A DNA stretch of 64,000 nt, from positions 115,569 through 179,568 of the forward strand of contig NZ_KB894414.1 in NCBI RefSeq assembly GCF_000374445.1, in the 5' to 3' direction. A model generated the notes under the pieces. That model was not told where the DNA came from. It saw only the letters and a program-made list of their open reading frames with translations, and searched no databases. Positions 45,073-54,390 of the stretch are shown in pieces. Numbering within the stretch: position 1 is the stretch's first letter; the number at the start of each line of letters is the position of its first letter. Made by a program: the position numbers and the translations under genes. The DNA is from Actinokineospora enzanensis DSM 44649 (GTDB lineage Bacteria; Actinomycetota; Actinomycetes; Mycobacteriales; Pseudonocardiaceae).

Positions 45073-46467
45073 TCATTCGCCGCTGCCCGGCAACCGCATC
45101 GCCATCAAGGCGCCACCGTCGGCCGAACGGCCCGCGAAGACCGTGCCGCCATGCCGTTCCGCCGCCTGCTTGACGATGGCCAGCCCGAGCCCGGACCCGG
45201 GCAGCGTGCGCGCCTCGCTGGAGCGGTAGAAGCGGTCGAACACGTGCGGCAGGTCGACATCGTTGATCCCCTGCCCGGCATCGGCGACCTGCAGGAACGC
45301 GTACCCGTCGCCCGCCGGGGCGAGGTCGACCCGGACGGTGCCGCCGGGCGGGCTGAACTTGACCGCGTTGTCCAGCAGGTTGAGCACCGCGCGCTCCAGC
45401 GCGGCCGCATGCCCGACCAGGTGCCATGGCTGCAACCGCACGTCGAAATGCACGTCGCCCGCCCGCCGCCGGGCCCGGTCCAGCGCCTGCTCGACCACCT
45501 CGACCAGCTCGACGTGCTCCTGCTCGGCGGGCGCGGCGTCCTCCCTGGCCAGCTCGACCAGGTCGCCGATGAGCTGGGTCAGCTCGCCGAGCTGGGCCCG
45601 CAGGTCGTCCTGGATCTCGGTGCGGTCCAGGGCGGAGAGCCGGGGCGCGCCCGGGGCCTCGGAGGCGAGCAGCAGCTCCAGGTTGGTGCGCAGCGAGGTC
45701 AGCGGGGTGCGCAGCTCGTGGCCCGCGTCGGCAACGAGCCTGCGTTGTCGCTCCTGGGCCTCGGCGACCGCGCCGAGCATGGTGTTGAAGCTGTGCGTGA
45801 GCCGGGACAGCTCGTCGTCACCCGCCACCGGGATCGGCCGGAGTTCACCCGTTCGCGTGACGCGTTCGGTGGCGGCGTTCAGCCGTTGGACGGGTCTCAG
45901 GCTGGCGCGGGCGACCGCCGTGCCAGCCAGCGCGGCCACGATGATGCCCGACCCGCCGATCACGATCAGCACCACGGCCAGCTTGCTCAGCGTGCTCTTG
46001 GTCGTGGCCAGCGGCTGGGCCAGCACCAGCGCGGTGCCGCGCAGGAACGGGTACTGCAACGAGAACACGCGCGTGTTGGTGGCCTCGTCGGTGCGGTAGA
46101 ACTCGGTCTTCTGGCCCGCGGCGACGCGCAGCTCCTCGGTGCTGATCGGCGGGCTGACCACCGCCCGGTTGATCATCGACTGGCCGGTCTGGTCGATCAC
46201 GTCGAACCGGATGTCGGACAGGTTCAGGAAGAACGTGGGCAGCTGGGTGCGCCCCTCGGAGACCACCTGGGTGTTGCTGACCAGGGCCGCGGCCCTGACC
46301 CGCAGGGTGTCGTCGACCTGCTGGTAGATGCCCCGGTAGACGGTGATGTAGGCGCCGAGCGACACCAGGGCCACGGCGCCGCCGACGCAGAACGCGGCGA
46401 GCAGGGTGATGCGGGAGCGCAGGGAGACCCGCTGGTGCGGCCGCTCCCCGGCGTGCGGGAGGGCCAT
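45073..46467 (-). CDS. Sensor histidine kinase (MprB-like)
   Basis: 464 aa. Two membrane helices (ITLLAAFCVGGAVALVSLGAYI and LAVVLIVIGGSGIIVAALAGTAV) bracket an extracytoplasmic sensor of about 130 residues, then HAMP, a HisKA site RRLVADAGHELRTPLTSLRTNLELL with the phosphorylated His, and HATPase motifs (NLLDNAVKFSPPGG, DAGQGI, SGLGLAIVK). Its ATG at 46467 overlaps the response-regulator TGA by one base. It matches MprB, which senses envelope stress, in position and order; the sensor domain sequence itself does not prove the stimulus. Confidence 0.9.
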   Translation of the reverse strand: MALPHAGERPHQRVSLRSRITLLAAFCVGGAVALVSLGAYITVYRGIYQQVDDTLRVRAAALVSNTQVVSEGRTQLPTFFLNLSDIRFDVIDQTGQSMINRAVVSPPISTEELRVAAGQKTEFYRTDEATNTRVFSLQYPFLRGTALVLAQPLATTKSTLSKLAVVLIVIGGSGIIVAALAGTAVARASLRPVQRLNAATERVTRTGELRPIPVAGDDELSRLTHSFNTMLGAVAEAQERQRRLVADAGHELRTPLTSLRTNLELLLASEAPGAPRLSALDRTEIQDDLRAQLGELTQLIGDLVELAREDAAPAEQEHVELVEVVEQALDRARRRAGDVHFDVRLQPWHLVGHAAALERAVLNLLDNAVKFSPPGGTVRVDLAPAGDGYAFLQVADAGQGINDVDLPHVFDRFYRSSEARTLPGSGLGLAIVKQAAERHGGTVFAGRSADGGALMAMRLPGSGE

Positions 46468-47180
46468 CAGGGCGGGGTCTCGCGCAGCACGTAGCCGACG
46501 CCGCGGACGGTGTGGATCAGCCGGGGCTCGCCGGAGGACTCGGTCTTGCGGCGCAGGTAGCCGACGTAGACCTCCAGGGCGTTGCCCGAGGTCGGGAAGT
46601 CGTAGCCCCAGACCTCCTCCAGGATGCGGCCGCGGGTGAGCACCTGCTTGGGGTGCGCCAGCAGCAGCTCCAGCAGCGCGAACTCGGTGCGGGTCAGGCT
46701 GATCTCGCGGTCGGCCCGGCGCACCTCGCGGGTGCCCGGGTCCAGCTCCAGATCGGCGAAGCGCAGCGCGGCGGTGCTGCCCGCGGCCTGCTCCGGGGTG
46801 GCCCTGCGGAGCAGCGCGCGCAGCCGGGCCAGCAGCTCCTCCAGCGCGAACGGCTTCGGCAGGTAGTCGTCGGCGCCCGCGTCCAGGCCTGCCACCCGGT
46901 CGGAGACCAGGTCGCGCGCGGTAAGCACGAGGATCGGCAGGTCGTCGCCGATGCCGCGCAGCCGCCTGCACACCTCCAGGCCGTCCAGCCTGGGCATCAT
47001 CACGTCCAGCACCATCGCGTCGGGCCTGCCGCCATTCTCGGCCGCGGCGCCGGTGCCGAGCACCGACTCCAACGCCTGTTGACCGTCGGTGGCGAGGTCC
47101 ACCTGGTAGCCGTTGAACTGCAGCGACCGCCGGAGGGACTCGCGGACGGCCCGATCGTCGTCGACCACGAGAATGCGCAT
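46467..47180 (-). CDS. OmpR-family response regulator (MprA-like)
   Basis: 237 aa. Receiver domain with phosphoacceptor Asp in [19 protein letters not shown] Thr and the PKPF lysine; C-terminal winged helix with the [33 protein letters not shown] and VYVGYLRRK recognition segments. ATG 47180 is the conserved start ([10 protein letters not shown]). The pair with the adjacent kinase corresponds to MprAB of mycobacteria. Confidence 0.95.
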   Translation of the reverse strand: MRILVVDDDRAVRESLRRSLQFNGYQVDLATDGQQALESVLGTGAAAENGGRPDAMVLDVMMPRLDGLEVCRRLRGIGDDLPILVLTARDLVSDRVAGLDAGADDYLPKPFALEELLARLRALLRRATPEQAAGSTAALRFADLELDPGTREVRRADREISLTRTEFALLELLLAHPKQVLTRGRILEEVWGYDFPTSGNALEVYVGYLRRKTESSGEPRLIHTVRGVGYVLRETPP

Positions 47181-47246
47181 ATCGTCAGTCTTCCCCCTGC
47201 TGCTGAGACGCGCCTGAGAGCAACCCGTCAATTCCCAACACGGATC

Positions 47247-47858
47247 TCACTCCCACCCGCCCCGAGCGACCGGCGCGTTCCACTGCCGCCACACCGTCAC
47301 CAACCGGACCGTGACCACCAGCGCCGCGCCGATGACCGTGACCAGGGCCGCGGGCAAGCCCGCCCTGGTGGCCGCCACGACGAACACGGCGCCCGCGAGC
47401 GCGGCCAACGCGTAGATCTCCCGCCGCAGCACCATCGGGATCTCCCGCAGCAGCAGGTCGCGCAGGGCGCCGCCGCCGATCCCCGCGGTCATCCCGATCA
47501 GGCACGCCGTGTACGCGGGCACGTCCGTAGCCAGCGCGGTAGCCGTACCCGAAACGGTGAACAGTCCGAGCCCCACCGCGTCGGCCAGCAGTACCGCACG
47601 CCGCAGCCGGGCGAACTGCGGGTGGAACACGAACACCACCAGCGCGGCGACCACCGGGACCAGCAGGTACGGCCACCTGCGCAGGCTCGTCGGCGGGTGG
47701 ATGCCCAGCAGCACGTCCCGGATCACGCCGCCGCCGAGCGCGGTGGTCAGCCCCAACACCACGACACCGAACACGTCCAACCGTGCCCGCACAGCAGCCA
47801 GCGCCCCGGAAGCCGCGAACACCGCGAGCCCCGCCAGTTCCAGGACGACGACAAGCAC
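47247..47858 (-). CDS. TRIC-type cation channel (UPF0126)
   Basis: 203 aa, seven predicted membrane segments in a duplicated layout: GLTTALGGGVIRDVLLGIHPP in the first half and GMTAGIGGGALRDLLLREIP in the second carry the conserved glycine-rich re-entrant motif. Prokaryotic TRIC channels are monovalent cation conductors. Single gene, 18 or so bases before the response-regulator operon in reverse orientation terms. Confidence 0.9.
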   Translation of the reverse strand: MLVVVLELAGLAVFAASGALAAVRARLDVFGVVVLGLTTALGGGVIRDVLLGIHPPTSLRRWPYLLVPVVAALVVFVFHPQFARLRRAVLLADAVGLGLFTVSGTATALATDVPAYTACLIGMTAGIGGGALRDLLLREIPMVLRREIYALAALAGAVFVVAATRAGLPAALVTVIGAALVVTVRLVTVWRQWNAPVARGGWE

Positions 47859-47910
47859 GAGAGCGCACGCTACCCAGTGCCCCGACTGCCGTTAGACCTG
47901 CCCTTACCGG

Positions 47911-49068
47911 CTAGAACGCCTCGGCGAGGTGCACCGGATGCGGTGCGCCGGTCAACGCGTCCAACGCCGCCGCGGCAGCCGGATCACCGGTGAGCAGTCC
48001 TACCTGGCGCAGGCTGTCGGTGGTCGTCGATCCGGCGAACCACGGACCGAGCGCACCGGCGTGCAGGGTCACCTCGCCCGCACCACCCGGCTCGCAGGTG
48101 ACCACACCGTCCTCGACCGCGAGCCGCCAGCGACCCGCCTGCCAGGGCGCCCAGGGGTCGATCACCTCGATGTCCACCCGGAACGGCCGGGCGAACGCGA
48201 CCGCGGGCCAGCCGCGCGCGGCGACGGCGGCGGGCAGGTCGACCACGCGGAGCATGAAGGCCTCGGTGGTGTACGACAGCCGCATCGGGAAGATCAGCTC
48301 CAGCAGGGCGCCGTCGAGGATCCGGACGCTCGCGTCGGCGAGCGCACCCGCCCAGCTGGCGATCCCGCGCAGCAGGGCACGCGCGGTGTCCACGTCGTCC
48401 GCGGCCAGGTCGTAGACCTGCAAACGTTTGCCATCCGGGCGGTTCGCACTCAGATAACCCCGCAGACCACTCTCTCCGGGCGCGACCGTGACAACGTCCA
48501 GTTCAAGTACCCGGGACACATCGAACGCGGGCGCCGCACGATCGAACATCCCGTCGATCCGCGACGCCGTCCGCAAATAACACGCGTGCAGGCTGTCCAG
48601 GTCAGTGGCGGTCGCCTGGCGCAGTGGAACATCCGTGTCCGCAACAGCAGCAAGCTCGGACAACGGTACGACCGCCTCACGCCGAGTGCCGACGAGCTCC
48701 CACCCCCGCGCGCGATAGACCGGCACCACATACGGGTACAGCGCCGAAACGCACTGCCCTTCCTCGCGCATCACCTGCAACGCCTCGGCGAGCATCCGTC
48801 CGGCGATCCCGCGCCTGCGCACGTGCGGGGACACCGCGACGCTGGCCACGCCACCCGTAGGCACCGCCCGGCCGCCGAAGAACTGGTTGTACCGCCACAC
48901 GCGCAAGAAGCCCTCAATCGCGCCGCCATCCTCCGCGACCAGGCCGTGCCAGGCCCCGGGCGGATCGACCGGGATCCCCGTCGGCCGCGGCGGTCCGCCG
49001 AACGCGAGCCGGGCGACCCGGTACGCCAGCTCGTGGTCGTCGTCCTGGAACGGGCGAATGGTCACCAT
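47911..49068 (-). CDS. Eis-family N-acetyltransferase
   Basis: 385 aa. Tripartite Eis layout: an N-terminal GNAT domain (GVASVAVSPHVRRRGIAGRMLAEAL, acetyl-CoA binding, and SALYPYVVPVYRARGWELVG), a second GNAT-like domain, and a C-terminal SCP2-like domain ending in the C-terminal Phe typical of Eis (AEAF). Eis enzymes multiply acetylate aminoglycosides or lysines. ATG 49068 overlaps the dehydrogenase stop by 7 bases. Confidence 0.88.
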   Translation of the reverse strand: MVTIRPFQDDDHELAYRVARLAFGGPPRPTGIPVDPPGAWHGLVAEDGGAIEGFLRVWRYNQFFGGRAVPTGGVASVAVSPHVRRRGIAGRMLAEALQVMREEGQCVSALYPYVVPVYRARGWELVGTRREAVVPLSELAAVADTDVPLRQATATDLDSLHACYLRTASRIDGMFDRAAPAFDVSRVLELDVVTVAPGESGLRGYLSANRPDGKRLQVYDLAADDVDTARALLRGIASWAGALADASVRILDGALLELIFPMRLSYTTEAFMLRVVDLPAAVAARGWPAVAFARPFRVDIEVIDPWAPWQAGRWRLAVEDGVVTCEPGGAGEVTLHAGALGPWFAGSTTTDSLRQVGLLTGDPAAAAALDALTGAPHPVHLAEAF

Positions 49069-49907
49069 GTGAAGAACCCCTGTCCGCTCTTGCGCCCCAG
49101 CTCGCCCCTGGCCACCTTGTCGCGCAGCAGCTGTGGCGCGTTGAAGCGCGGGCCCAACCGCGTGGCAAGGTGGTCGGCGATCGACAGACGCACGTCCAGT
49201 CCCACCAGGTCGGTGAGCCGCAACGGGCCCATCGGCCAGCCGTAGCCCAGGCGCATCCCGGTGTCGATGTCCTCGGCGGACGCCACCCGCTCCTCCAGCA
49301 TCCGGATCGCCTCCAAGCCTACCGCCACGCCGAGCCGCGAGGTCGCGAACCCGGGCGAGTCGCGGACCTCGATCACGGTCTTGCCCAGCGCCTCCGCCCA
49401 CCTGCGCGCGGTGGCCACCACCCGATCGGGCAGACCATCGTGCACAACCAGTTCTACCAGCGCCTGCACCGGGACCGGGTTGAAGAAGTGCATCCCGATC
49501 ACCCGCGCACCGGGCAGCCCCTTGGCCAACTCGGCGATGGACAGCGAGGAGGTGTTCGACGCCAGCACCGCGTCCGGGCACCTGGCCGCGACCGCGGTGA
49601 ACACCGCCAGCTTGAGCTCGATCTTCTCCGGCACCGCCTCCACGACCAGCGCGGTGTCCGTCGGCAGCGCGCCCAGGTCGTCCACAACGGACAGACGGGC
49701 GAGCAGCGATGCCGCGGGTTCGGCCAGCTTGCCGCGCTCCTCGGCCTTGCGCAGCGACGCCTCGACATTGGCCGCGCCGACCCGCGCGCGGTCCGCGTCC
49801 GCCTCCGCGAGGGTGACCGCGCTGCCCGCGGCCAGGAACACGTGCACGATGCCCGCGCCCATGGTCCCGCCACCGACTACCGCGACCGCGGCCGGAACCC
49901 CGCTCAC
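49062..49907 (-). CDS. 3-hydroxyacyl-CoA dehydrogenase
   Basis: 281 aa, 3-hydroxybutyryl-CoA dehydrogenase type. NAD motif VAVVGGGTMGAGIVHVFLAAG, EAVPEKIELKLAVF, the catalytic VLASNTSSLSI Ser/Asn region with HFFNPVP His, and RDSPGFATSRLG at the second domain boundary. GTG 49907 gives the usual length; further upstream in-frame residues look non-coding. Co-translated with the Eis-like gene. Confidence 0.9.
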   Translation of the reverse strand: MSGVPAAVAVVGGGTMGAGIVHVFLAAGSAVTLAEADADRARVGAANVEASLRKAEERGKLAEPAASLLARLSVVDDLGALPTDTALVVEAVPEKIELKLAVFTAVAARCPDAVLASNTSSLSIAELAKGLPGARVIGMHFFNPVPVQALVELVVHDGLPDRVVATARRWAEALGKTVIEVRDSPGFATSRLGVAVGLEAIRMLEERVASAEDIDTGMRLGYGWPMGPLRLTDLVGLDVRLSIADHLATRLGPRFNAPQLLRDKVARGELGRKSGQGFFTW

Positions 49908-50026
49908 GCCCGGGATCCCGGGTTCGGGGTGGTTCGCGGCGGTTCGCGCACTGGGTCTGTGATCACGGTCGAACTCCCGGGTAGGTTCGGTGGGGCCACA
50001 CTGCCTCGTGGACATTGGGCACGATA

Positions 50027-50674
50027 GTGAGTGTGCGGATCATTCTGCTGCGGCACGGCGAGAGTCTGGGCAACATCGACGAACTCGCCTACTGCCGCAT
50101 TCCCGACCACGCCCTGCCGTTGACGCCACGCGGTGAGGAACAGGCCGACGCCGAGGGTGCGCGGTTGCGCGCGCTACTGCGAGACACCCCTGTCGCCGCG
50201 TACATAAGTCCGTACGTGCGCACCATGCGGACCTTCGAACTGTTGCGGCTCCCGATAGAGCGGCGGATCCAGGAGCCGCGGTTGCGCGAACAGGACTGGG
50301 GCAACTTGCAGGACCCGGTCGGCCAACAGGTGCAGAAGCAGAAGCGGCACGAGTTCGGGCACTTCTTCTACCGCCTCGAACACGGCGAGTCCGGTGCCGA
50401 CGTGGACGACCGGGTGGCCAGCTTCCTGTCCGAACTGGAGAACCGGGTACGCCACGATCCCGACCACCCCGACACGGCTCTCGTGGTCACCCACGGCCTG
50501 ACCATGCGATTGCTGTGCAGGCGCCTGTTCTCGTGGAGCATCGAGCTGTTCGAGTCCCTGTCCAACCCGCCGCACTGCGACCACCGAATACTGACCGACG
50601 CCGATGGCCGGTGGCGGTTGGAGCGCCCGTTCACGCAGTGGCGGGACTCCCCGGACGGCACCACCCAGGTCTGA
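50027..50674 (+). CDS. Histidine phosphatase family protein
   Basis: 215 aa, phosphoglycerate-mutase-like. Catalytic RHG in ILLRHGESLGN, the acidic partner in LREQDWGNL, and the second His in TALVVTHGLTMRLL. Substrate not predictable. The start is uncertain: GTG 50027 or GTG 50033, both just before the RHG strand and with no clear ribosome site, so a leaderless transcript is possible. Confidence 0.88.
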   Translation: MSVRIILLRHGESLGNIDELAYCRIPDHALPLTPRGEEQADAEGARLRALLRDTPVAAYISPYVRTMRTFELLRLPIERRIQEPRLREQDWGNLQDPVGQQVQKQKRHEFGHFFYRLEHGESGADVDDRVASFLSELENRVRHDPDHPDTALVVTHGLTMRLLCRRLFSWSIELFESLSNPPHCDHRILTDADGRWRLERPFTQWRDSPDGTTQV

Positions 50675-50835
50675 CCTGTCGCGGTGACTTGATCACCTTC
50701 CGTTAACCCGGGGTTCGGTTGTGGACCACTCCGATCGAGTCACGACGGAAGCCCCTTGTAATCTGGCCGTCGCCGTGTCGCAGGCCGCGGACGGGCCGCC
50801 GTTCGATGGAACGTTCGAGGGACGGGTGGGGCACC

Positions 50836-52350
50836 GTGGGGCAGGATGACCGGATCGCCGCCTCGGAGGCGCTGCGGGCGGACAAAGAGGTCCGACTGCT
50901 CATCGACGCGGGCCGCACGGACGAGGCCAACACCCTGTTCGACCAGCTGCTGGCCAAGATCCCACCGGGCCTGGACGCGTGGACCCGGGCCGCGCTGCTG
51001 ACCAGACGGGCGGTCGCGGCGTGGCGGCTGCGGCGCATCCCGCTGGCCCTGGAGCTGGCCGCGGAGGGCTGGAGCGATATCGACGCCGACCAGCCGCACG
51101 GCTCGTTCGCGGCGGACACACTGGGCCGTCTGGGTTACCTGCTGGAGGGAATCGGCCACCGCCGAGCGTCACTGGACATCTCTCGGGTGGCAGTCGATGT
51201 AGCCCGAACAGGGGACGATGTCGAGACCCTCGCGCACTGCCTGCAAGGCTTGGCGGGCACGCTGAACTTCCGCGCCTGCGAGCAGCCGCCGGACGACGCG
51301 CTGGTCACCTACACCGAGGCCGTGCCGCTGTTCGAGGAGGGCCTGGCGCTGGTCTCCGAGGGCCGCATCCATCTTGCGCTGCTGGCTGCCTACGGCGCCG
51401 CGCTGGCAGGCGTCGGCGAGATCGACCGGGCCGAGGGCATCGCGCACGAGACGCTGGAGTTGGCCGCCCGGCACGAGAACCGGTGGGCGCGGTCGGTCGG
51501 CAACTGGGTGCTGTCCCGGATCCGGCACCGGCAGGGCGCCCTCGGGGAGGCCACCGAGCACGGCCGGATCGCGGTCGACGAGGCGGCGCGGATCAACGAC
51601 ACCTCGCTGCTCCAGCGCTATTCCCAGGACCTCGCCGACATCTGCCGGGAAAACGAGGACGCGGCGGGCGAGGCGGCCGCGCTGCGCTGCAACATCACCG
51701 CGCGCCAGACCGCCATGGAGACGTTGCAGGAAGGGCTCGGCCAAGCGCTGGAGCAGCGGCGACTGGCGATTCGCGCGCAACGACTCGCGACTGCGGCGCA
51801 GGAGGCTGCCGCGCGCGACCCGTTGACCGGACTGTCGAACCGGCTCGGGTTGGAGCGGATGGCACCGGGCATCCTGGAGCGCGCGGTCGCGACCGGACGG
51901 GTGCCGTGGCTGGTGCTCATTGATGTGGACTGGTTCAAGGGCGTGAACGACGCCGCCGGACACGCGGCCGGTGACGCCGCACTACGTGAGATCGCGCAGC
52001 TGCTGCGCGCGGAATGCCGTGGTGGGGACGTGATCGCGCGGTGGGCGGGTGACGAGTTCGTAGTACTGCTCACCGAGGCGCGGCTGGACCACTCGGAGGG
52101 ACGCACCAGCCCAGTGGGTGTTGCCGTCGCCGAACGGATCCGCATCGCGGTCGACCACCACGACTGGACAGCGGTACTCGGCGGATCACAACGGCCGACC
52201 GTCAGCGTCGGGGTGGCGACTGGCCAGGACACCCTGGAACGGTTGTTCGCGAACGCGGATGTGGCGCTGTACCGGGCGAAACGCCGTGGACGTAACCGCG
52301 TCGAGGTACACACACCCGACGAGGGCTACGCGATCAGGCCACCGCGATAG
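50836..52350 (+). CDS. TPR-like diguanylate cyclase (GGDEF)
   Basis: About 504 aa. The first 330 residues are tandem helical repeats (TPR-like, e.g. LARLAAYG... and ALAGVGEIDRAEGIAHETLELAARHENRWARSVGNW). The C-terminal GGDEF domain has DPLTGLSNR, DVDWFKGVNDAAGHAAGD, and an active-site AGDEF in place of GGDEF, preceded by a complete RxxD inhibitory site (RGGD five residues before). It should make cyclic-di-GMP with product inhibition. Start GTG 50836 is tentative; ATG 50806 is possible. It overlaps the convergent LuxR gene by 25 bases. Confidence 0.85.
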   Translation: MGQDDRIAASEALRADKEVRLLIDAGRTDEANTLFDQLLAKIPPGLDAWTRAALLTRRAVAAWRLRRIPLALELAAEGWSDIDADQPHGSFAADTLGRLGYLLEGIGHRRASLDISRVAVDVARTGDDVETLAHCLQGLAGTLNFRACEQPPDDALVTYTEAVPLFEEGLALVSEGRIHLALLAAYGAALAGVGEIDRAEGIAHETLELAARHENRWARSVGNWVLSRIRHRQGALGEATEHGRIAVDEAARINDTSLLQRYSQDLADICRENEDAAGEAAALRCNITARQTAMETLQEGLGQALEQRRLAIRAQRLATAAQEAAARDPLTGLSNRLGLERMAPGILERAVATGRVPWLVLIDVDWFKGVNDAAGHAAGDAALREIAQLLRAECRGGDVIARWAGDEFVVLLTEARLDHSEGRTSPVGVAVAERIRIAVDHHDWTAVLGGSQRPTVSVGVATGQDTLERLFANADVALYRAKRRGRNRVEVHTPDEGYAIRPPR

Positions 52351-52973
52351 GCCACCAGGGCGGCCTGCACACGGTTAGCCGCACCGATCTTCCCGAGCAC
52401 AGCGGAGACATAACCCTTCACCGTCGCCTCAGATAGGTGCAGCCGGTGCCCGATCTCCGCGTTGGACAACCCCTCGCCGACCAGGCCCACGACCTCCAGC
52501 TCGCGGTCGGACAACATCGCCAGCAGCCGCCGCGCCGGTTCGGCCGCCCGCGCGCCGACCGCGACCGAGTTGACCAGCCGCGCGGCCACCTTGGGATCGA
52601 GCACGGCACCGCCGCGAGCCAGGTCGCGCACGGCCTGGACCAGGTGGCCGGGCGCGGTGTCCTTGAGCAGGAACCCGCTGGCACCCACCCGCAGCGCCTC
52701 GCGCACGTACTCGTCCACGTCGAAGGTGGTCAGCATCGACACGGCGGGCGGCTCGGGCAACATCATCAGTTCGCGCAGCGCATCGATGCCGTCGGCGGCG
52801 CGCATGCGGATATCCAGCAGGACCACCCGCGGCCGGTGCACACGGACCAGTTCGGCCACCGGCCCACCGTCATCGCACTCCGCGACCACCTCGATGTCGC
52901 CCGCGCCGGACAGGATGGTCCGCAGCCCCGATCGGACGAGGTCCTCGTCGTCGGCGACCAGCACCTTGATCAC
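52326..52973 (-). CDS. NarL/LuxR-family response regulator, orphan
   Basis: 215 aa. Receiver with VLVADDEDLVR, phosphoacceptor in VVLLDIRMRAADG, and a C-terminal LuxR HTH (LSDRELEVVGLVGEGLSNAEIGHRLHLSEATVKGYVSAVLGKIG). GTG 52973 follows GGGGAGG by five bases. No histidine kinase gene lies beside it. The ABC exporter genes upstream on the same strand are possible targets or co-transcribed partners. Confidence 0.9.
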   Translation of the reverse strand: MIKVLVADDEDLVRSGLRTILSGAGDIEVVAECDDGGPVAELVRVHRPRVVLLDIRMRAADGIDALRELMMLPEPPAVSMLTTFDVDEYVREALRVGASGFLLKDTAPGHLVQAVRDLARGGAVLDPKVAARLVNSVAVGARAAEPARRLLAMLSDRELEVVGLVGEGLSNAEIGHRLHLSEATVKGYVSAVLGKIGAANRVQAALVAYRGGLIA

Positions 52974-53082
52974 ACGCGCCTCCCCGGTTGACGTCAACCT
53001 GTCACCAACAATATGTATATAACGTTGGATTCTACCGTCCGATACCCGACCACCGCCGCACGACCATCACCCCGGAAAAGAA

Positions 53083-53113
53083 CATTCCCACCCGCATCGG
53101 GCGGGTGGGAATG
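53083..53113 (-). terminator. Rho-independent terminator after the ABC exporter
   Basis: CATTCCCACCCG (53083-53094) and CGGGTGGGAATG (53102-53113) form a perfect 12-bp stem with a 7-base loop. On the minus strand it is followed by TTCTTTTCC, so it terminates the exporter operon before the LuxR gene. Confidence 0.8.
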
Positions 53114-53168
53114 GGAGAGCGGCAGAGCGGGTGGGAATGGGAAAGCCACAGTGCGGGTGGGAATGGGA
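53101..53168. repeat. Three copies of a 26-bp-period repeat
   Basis: GCGGGTGGGAATGGGA occurs at 53101-53116, 53127-53142 and 53153-53168, exactly 26 bases apart, with differing 10-base spacers. The first copy overlaps the right arm of the terminator. Too few and too short for CRISPR. Confidence 0.85.
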
Positions 53169-53181
53169 ACGTGAGACGTGT

Positions 53182-54390
53182 TCAGGCCGCGCGCAGTGCG
53201 TCCGACAGCTTGACCTTGGCCCCGCCGCGCACCACTGCGTTGCGGTAGATCCGGCCGGACAACCAGACCAGGGCCGGGATCAACGCCAGCACCAGCACCA
53301 CGGAGACCGCCGCCTGCCAGACCGGCACCCCGCCCATGGCCAGCCGGATCGGCATCAGCGTCGGGGCGAACAGCGGGACCAGCGACAGCACCTCGGCCAG
53401 CTGGTTGCCGGGGTCGCTGGGCAGGATCGAGATGCCCAGCACGTAGCCGAGGATCACGAACATCAGCGGCGGCGTGATCACCCCGCCGACGTCCTCCTGC
53501 CGGGACACCAGCGCGGCCAGCGCGGCGAACACCAGCGAGTAGGCGAAGAAGCCGAGCAGGAACCACACGATCAGCCAGATCACAGTGCCCAACGCGGCCG
53601 AGACCGAGACCGTCAACACCCCGGTGGTCAACGCCGCGGCCACACCGACACCGCCGATCACCACCATCTGGATCAACCCGACAATGCCGATCCCGAGCAC
53701 CTTGCCCGCCATCAGCTGCCATGGCCGGATCGTGGCCAACAGCAGCTCGACCACCCGGCTGGACTTCTCCTCCACCACGCCCTGCGCCACGGCCTGGCCG
53801 TTGATCAGCAGGGACATGTAGATGAGCACGCCTGCGATCGCGCCGAGCGCCACCTGCTGGCCGTTGTAGTCGAAGGGCTGCTCGATCGGCTCGACCACGG
53901 CGCGGGCGTCCGAGACCGCCTGACCCACCTCGGCCGGGTCACCGCCGATGGCGGTGATCTGCTGGTTCAGCGCGACCTGCCCGGCCAGCACGTTGAGCAC
54001 GTTGCGGAGCTTCTGGTCGATGTCCTTCTTGACCACCACGGTGACCGTGGTGCCGTCACCGACCAACAGCGCGTCCAGGTCACCCTTGGCCACCTGATCC
54101 CGCCCGGCGGCCTCGTCGACCTGCTCGACATCCACGGTCTGCCCGATCGCGGCCGCCGTCCCCTTGAGCGGCGCCGACAGGGCCGTCGCGCCACCGGACA
54201 CACCGACCGTGGCGTCGGAGCCGTTGGTGGAGACGAACTTCATGACCACGCTGAACCCGATCAGCAACAGCAGCGTGACCGCCGTGGTGATCACGAACGC
54301 CTTGGACCGCAGCCGAGTCCGGACTTCACGCCCGGCGACCAGCCCGACAGCCTCCCAGTCTCCCACCTTGACATCGACCGACGCGCTCAC
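53182..54390 (-). CDS. ABC transporter permease (NatB-like)
   Basis: 402 aa. One N-terminal membrane segment (FVITTAVTLLLLIGFSVVMKF), an extracytoplasmic domain of about 150 residues, and five or six C-terminal segments (ALGAIAGVLIYMSLLI, then GIVGLIQMVVIGGVGVAAALTTG, LIVWFLLGFFAYSLVFAALAALVS and FVILGYVLGISILP). This ABC-2/NatB layout exports ions or antibiotics. ATG 54390 overlaps the ATPase stop as ATGA. Confidence 0.88.
   Translation of the reverse strand: MSASVDVKVGDWEAVGLVAGREVRTRLRSKAFVITTAVTLLLLIGFSVVMKFVSTNGSDATVGVSGGATALSAPLKGTAAAIGQTVDVEQVDEAAGRDQVAKGDLDALLVGDGTTVTVVVKKDIDQKLRNVLNVLAGQVALNQQITAIGGDPAEVGQAVSDARAVVEPIEQPFDYNGQQVALGAIAGVLIYMSLLINGQAVAQGVVEEKSSRVVELLLATIRPWQLMAGKVLGIGIVGLIQMVVIGGVGVAAALTTGVLTVSVSAALGTVIWLIVWFLLGFFAYSLVFAALAALVSRQEDVGGVITPPLMFVILGYVLGISILPSDPGNQLAEVLSLVPLFAPTLMPIRLAMGGVPVWQAAVSVVLVLALIPALVWLSGRIYRNAVVRGGAKVKLSDALRAA

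Noticed and set aside
53101..53168. CRISPR-like array
   Set aside because: Only three 16-base repeats with 10-base spacers and no cas genes.
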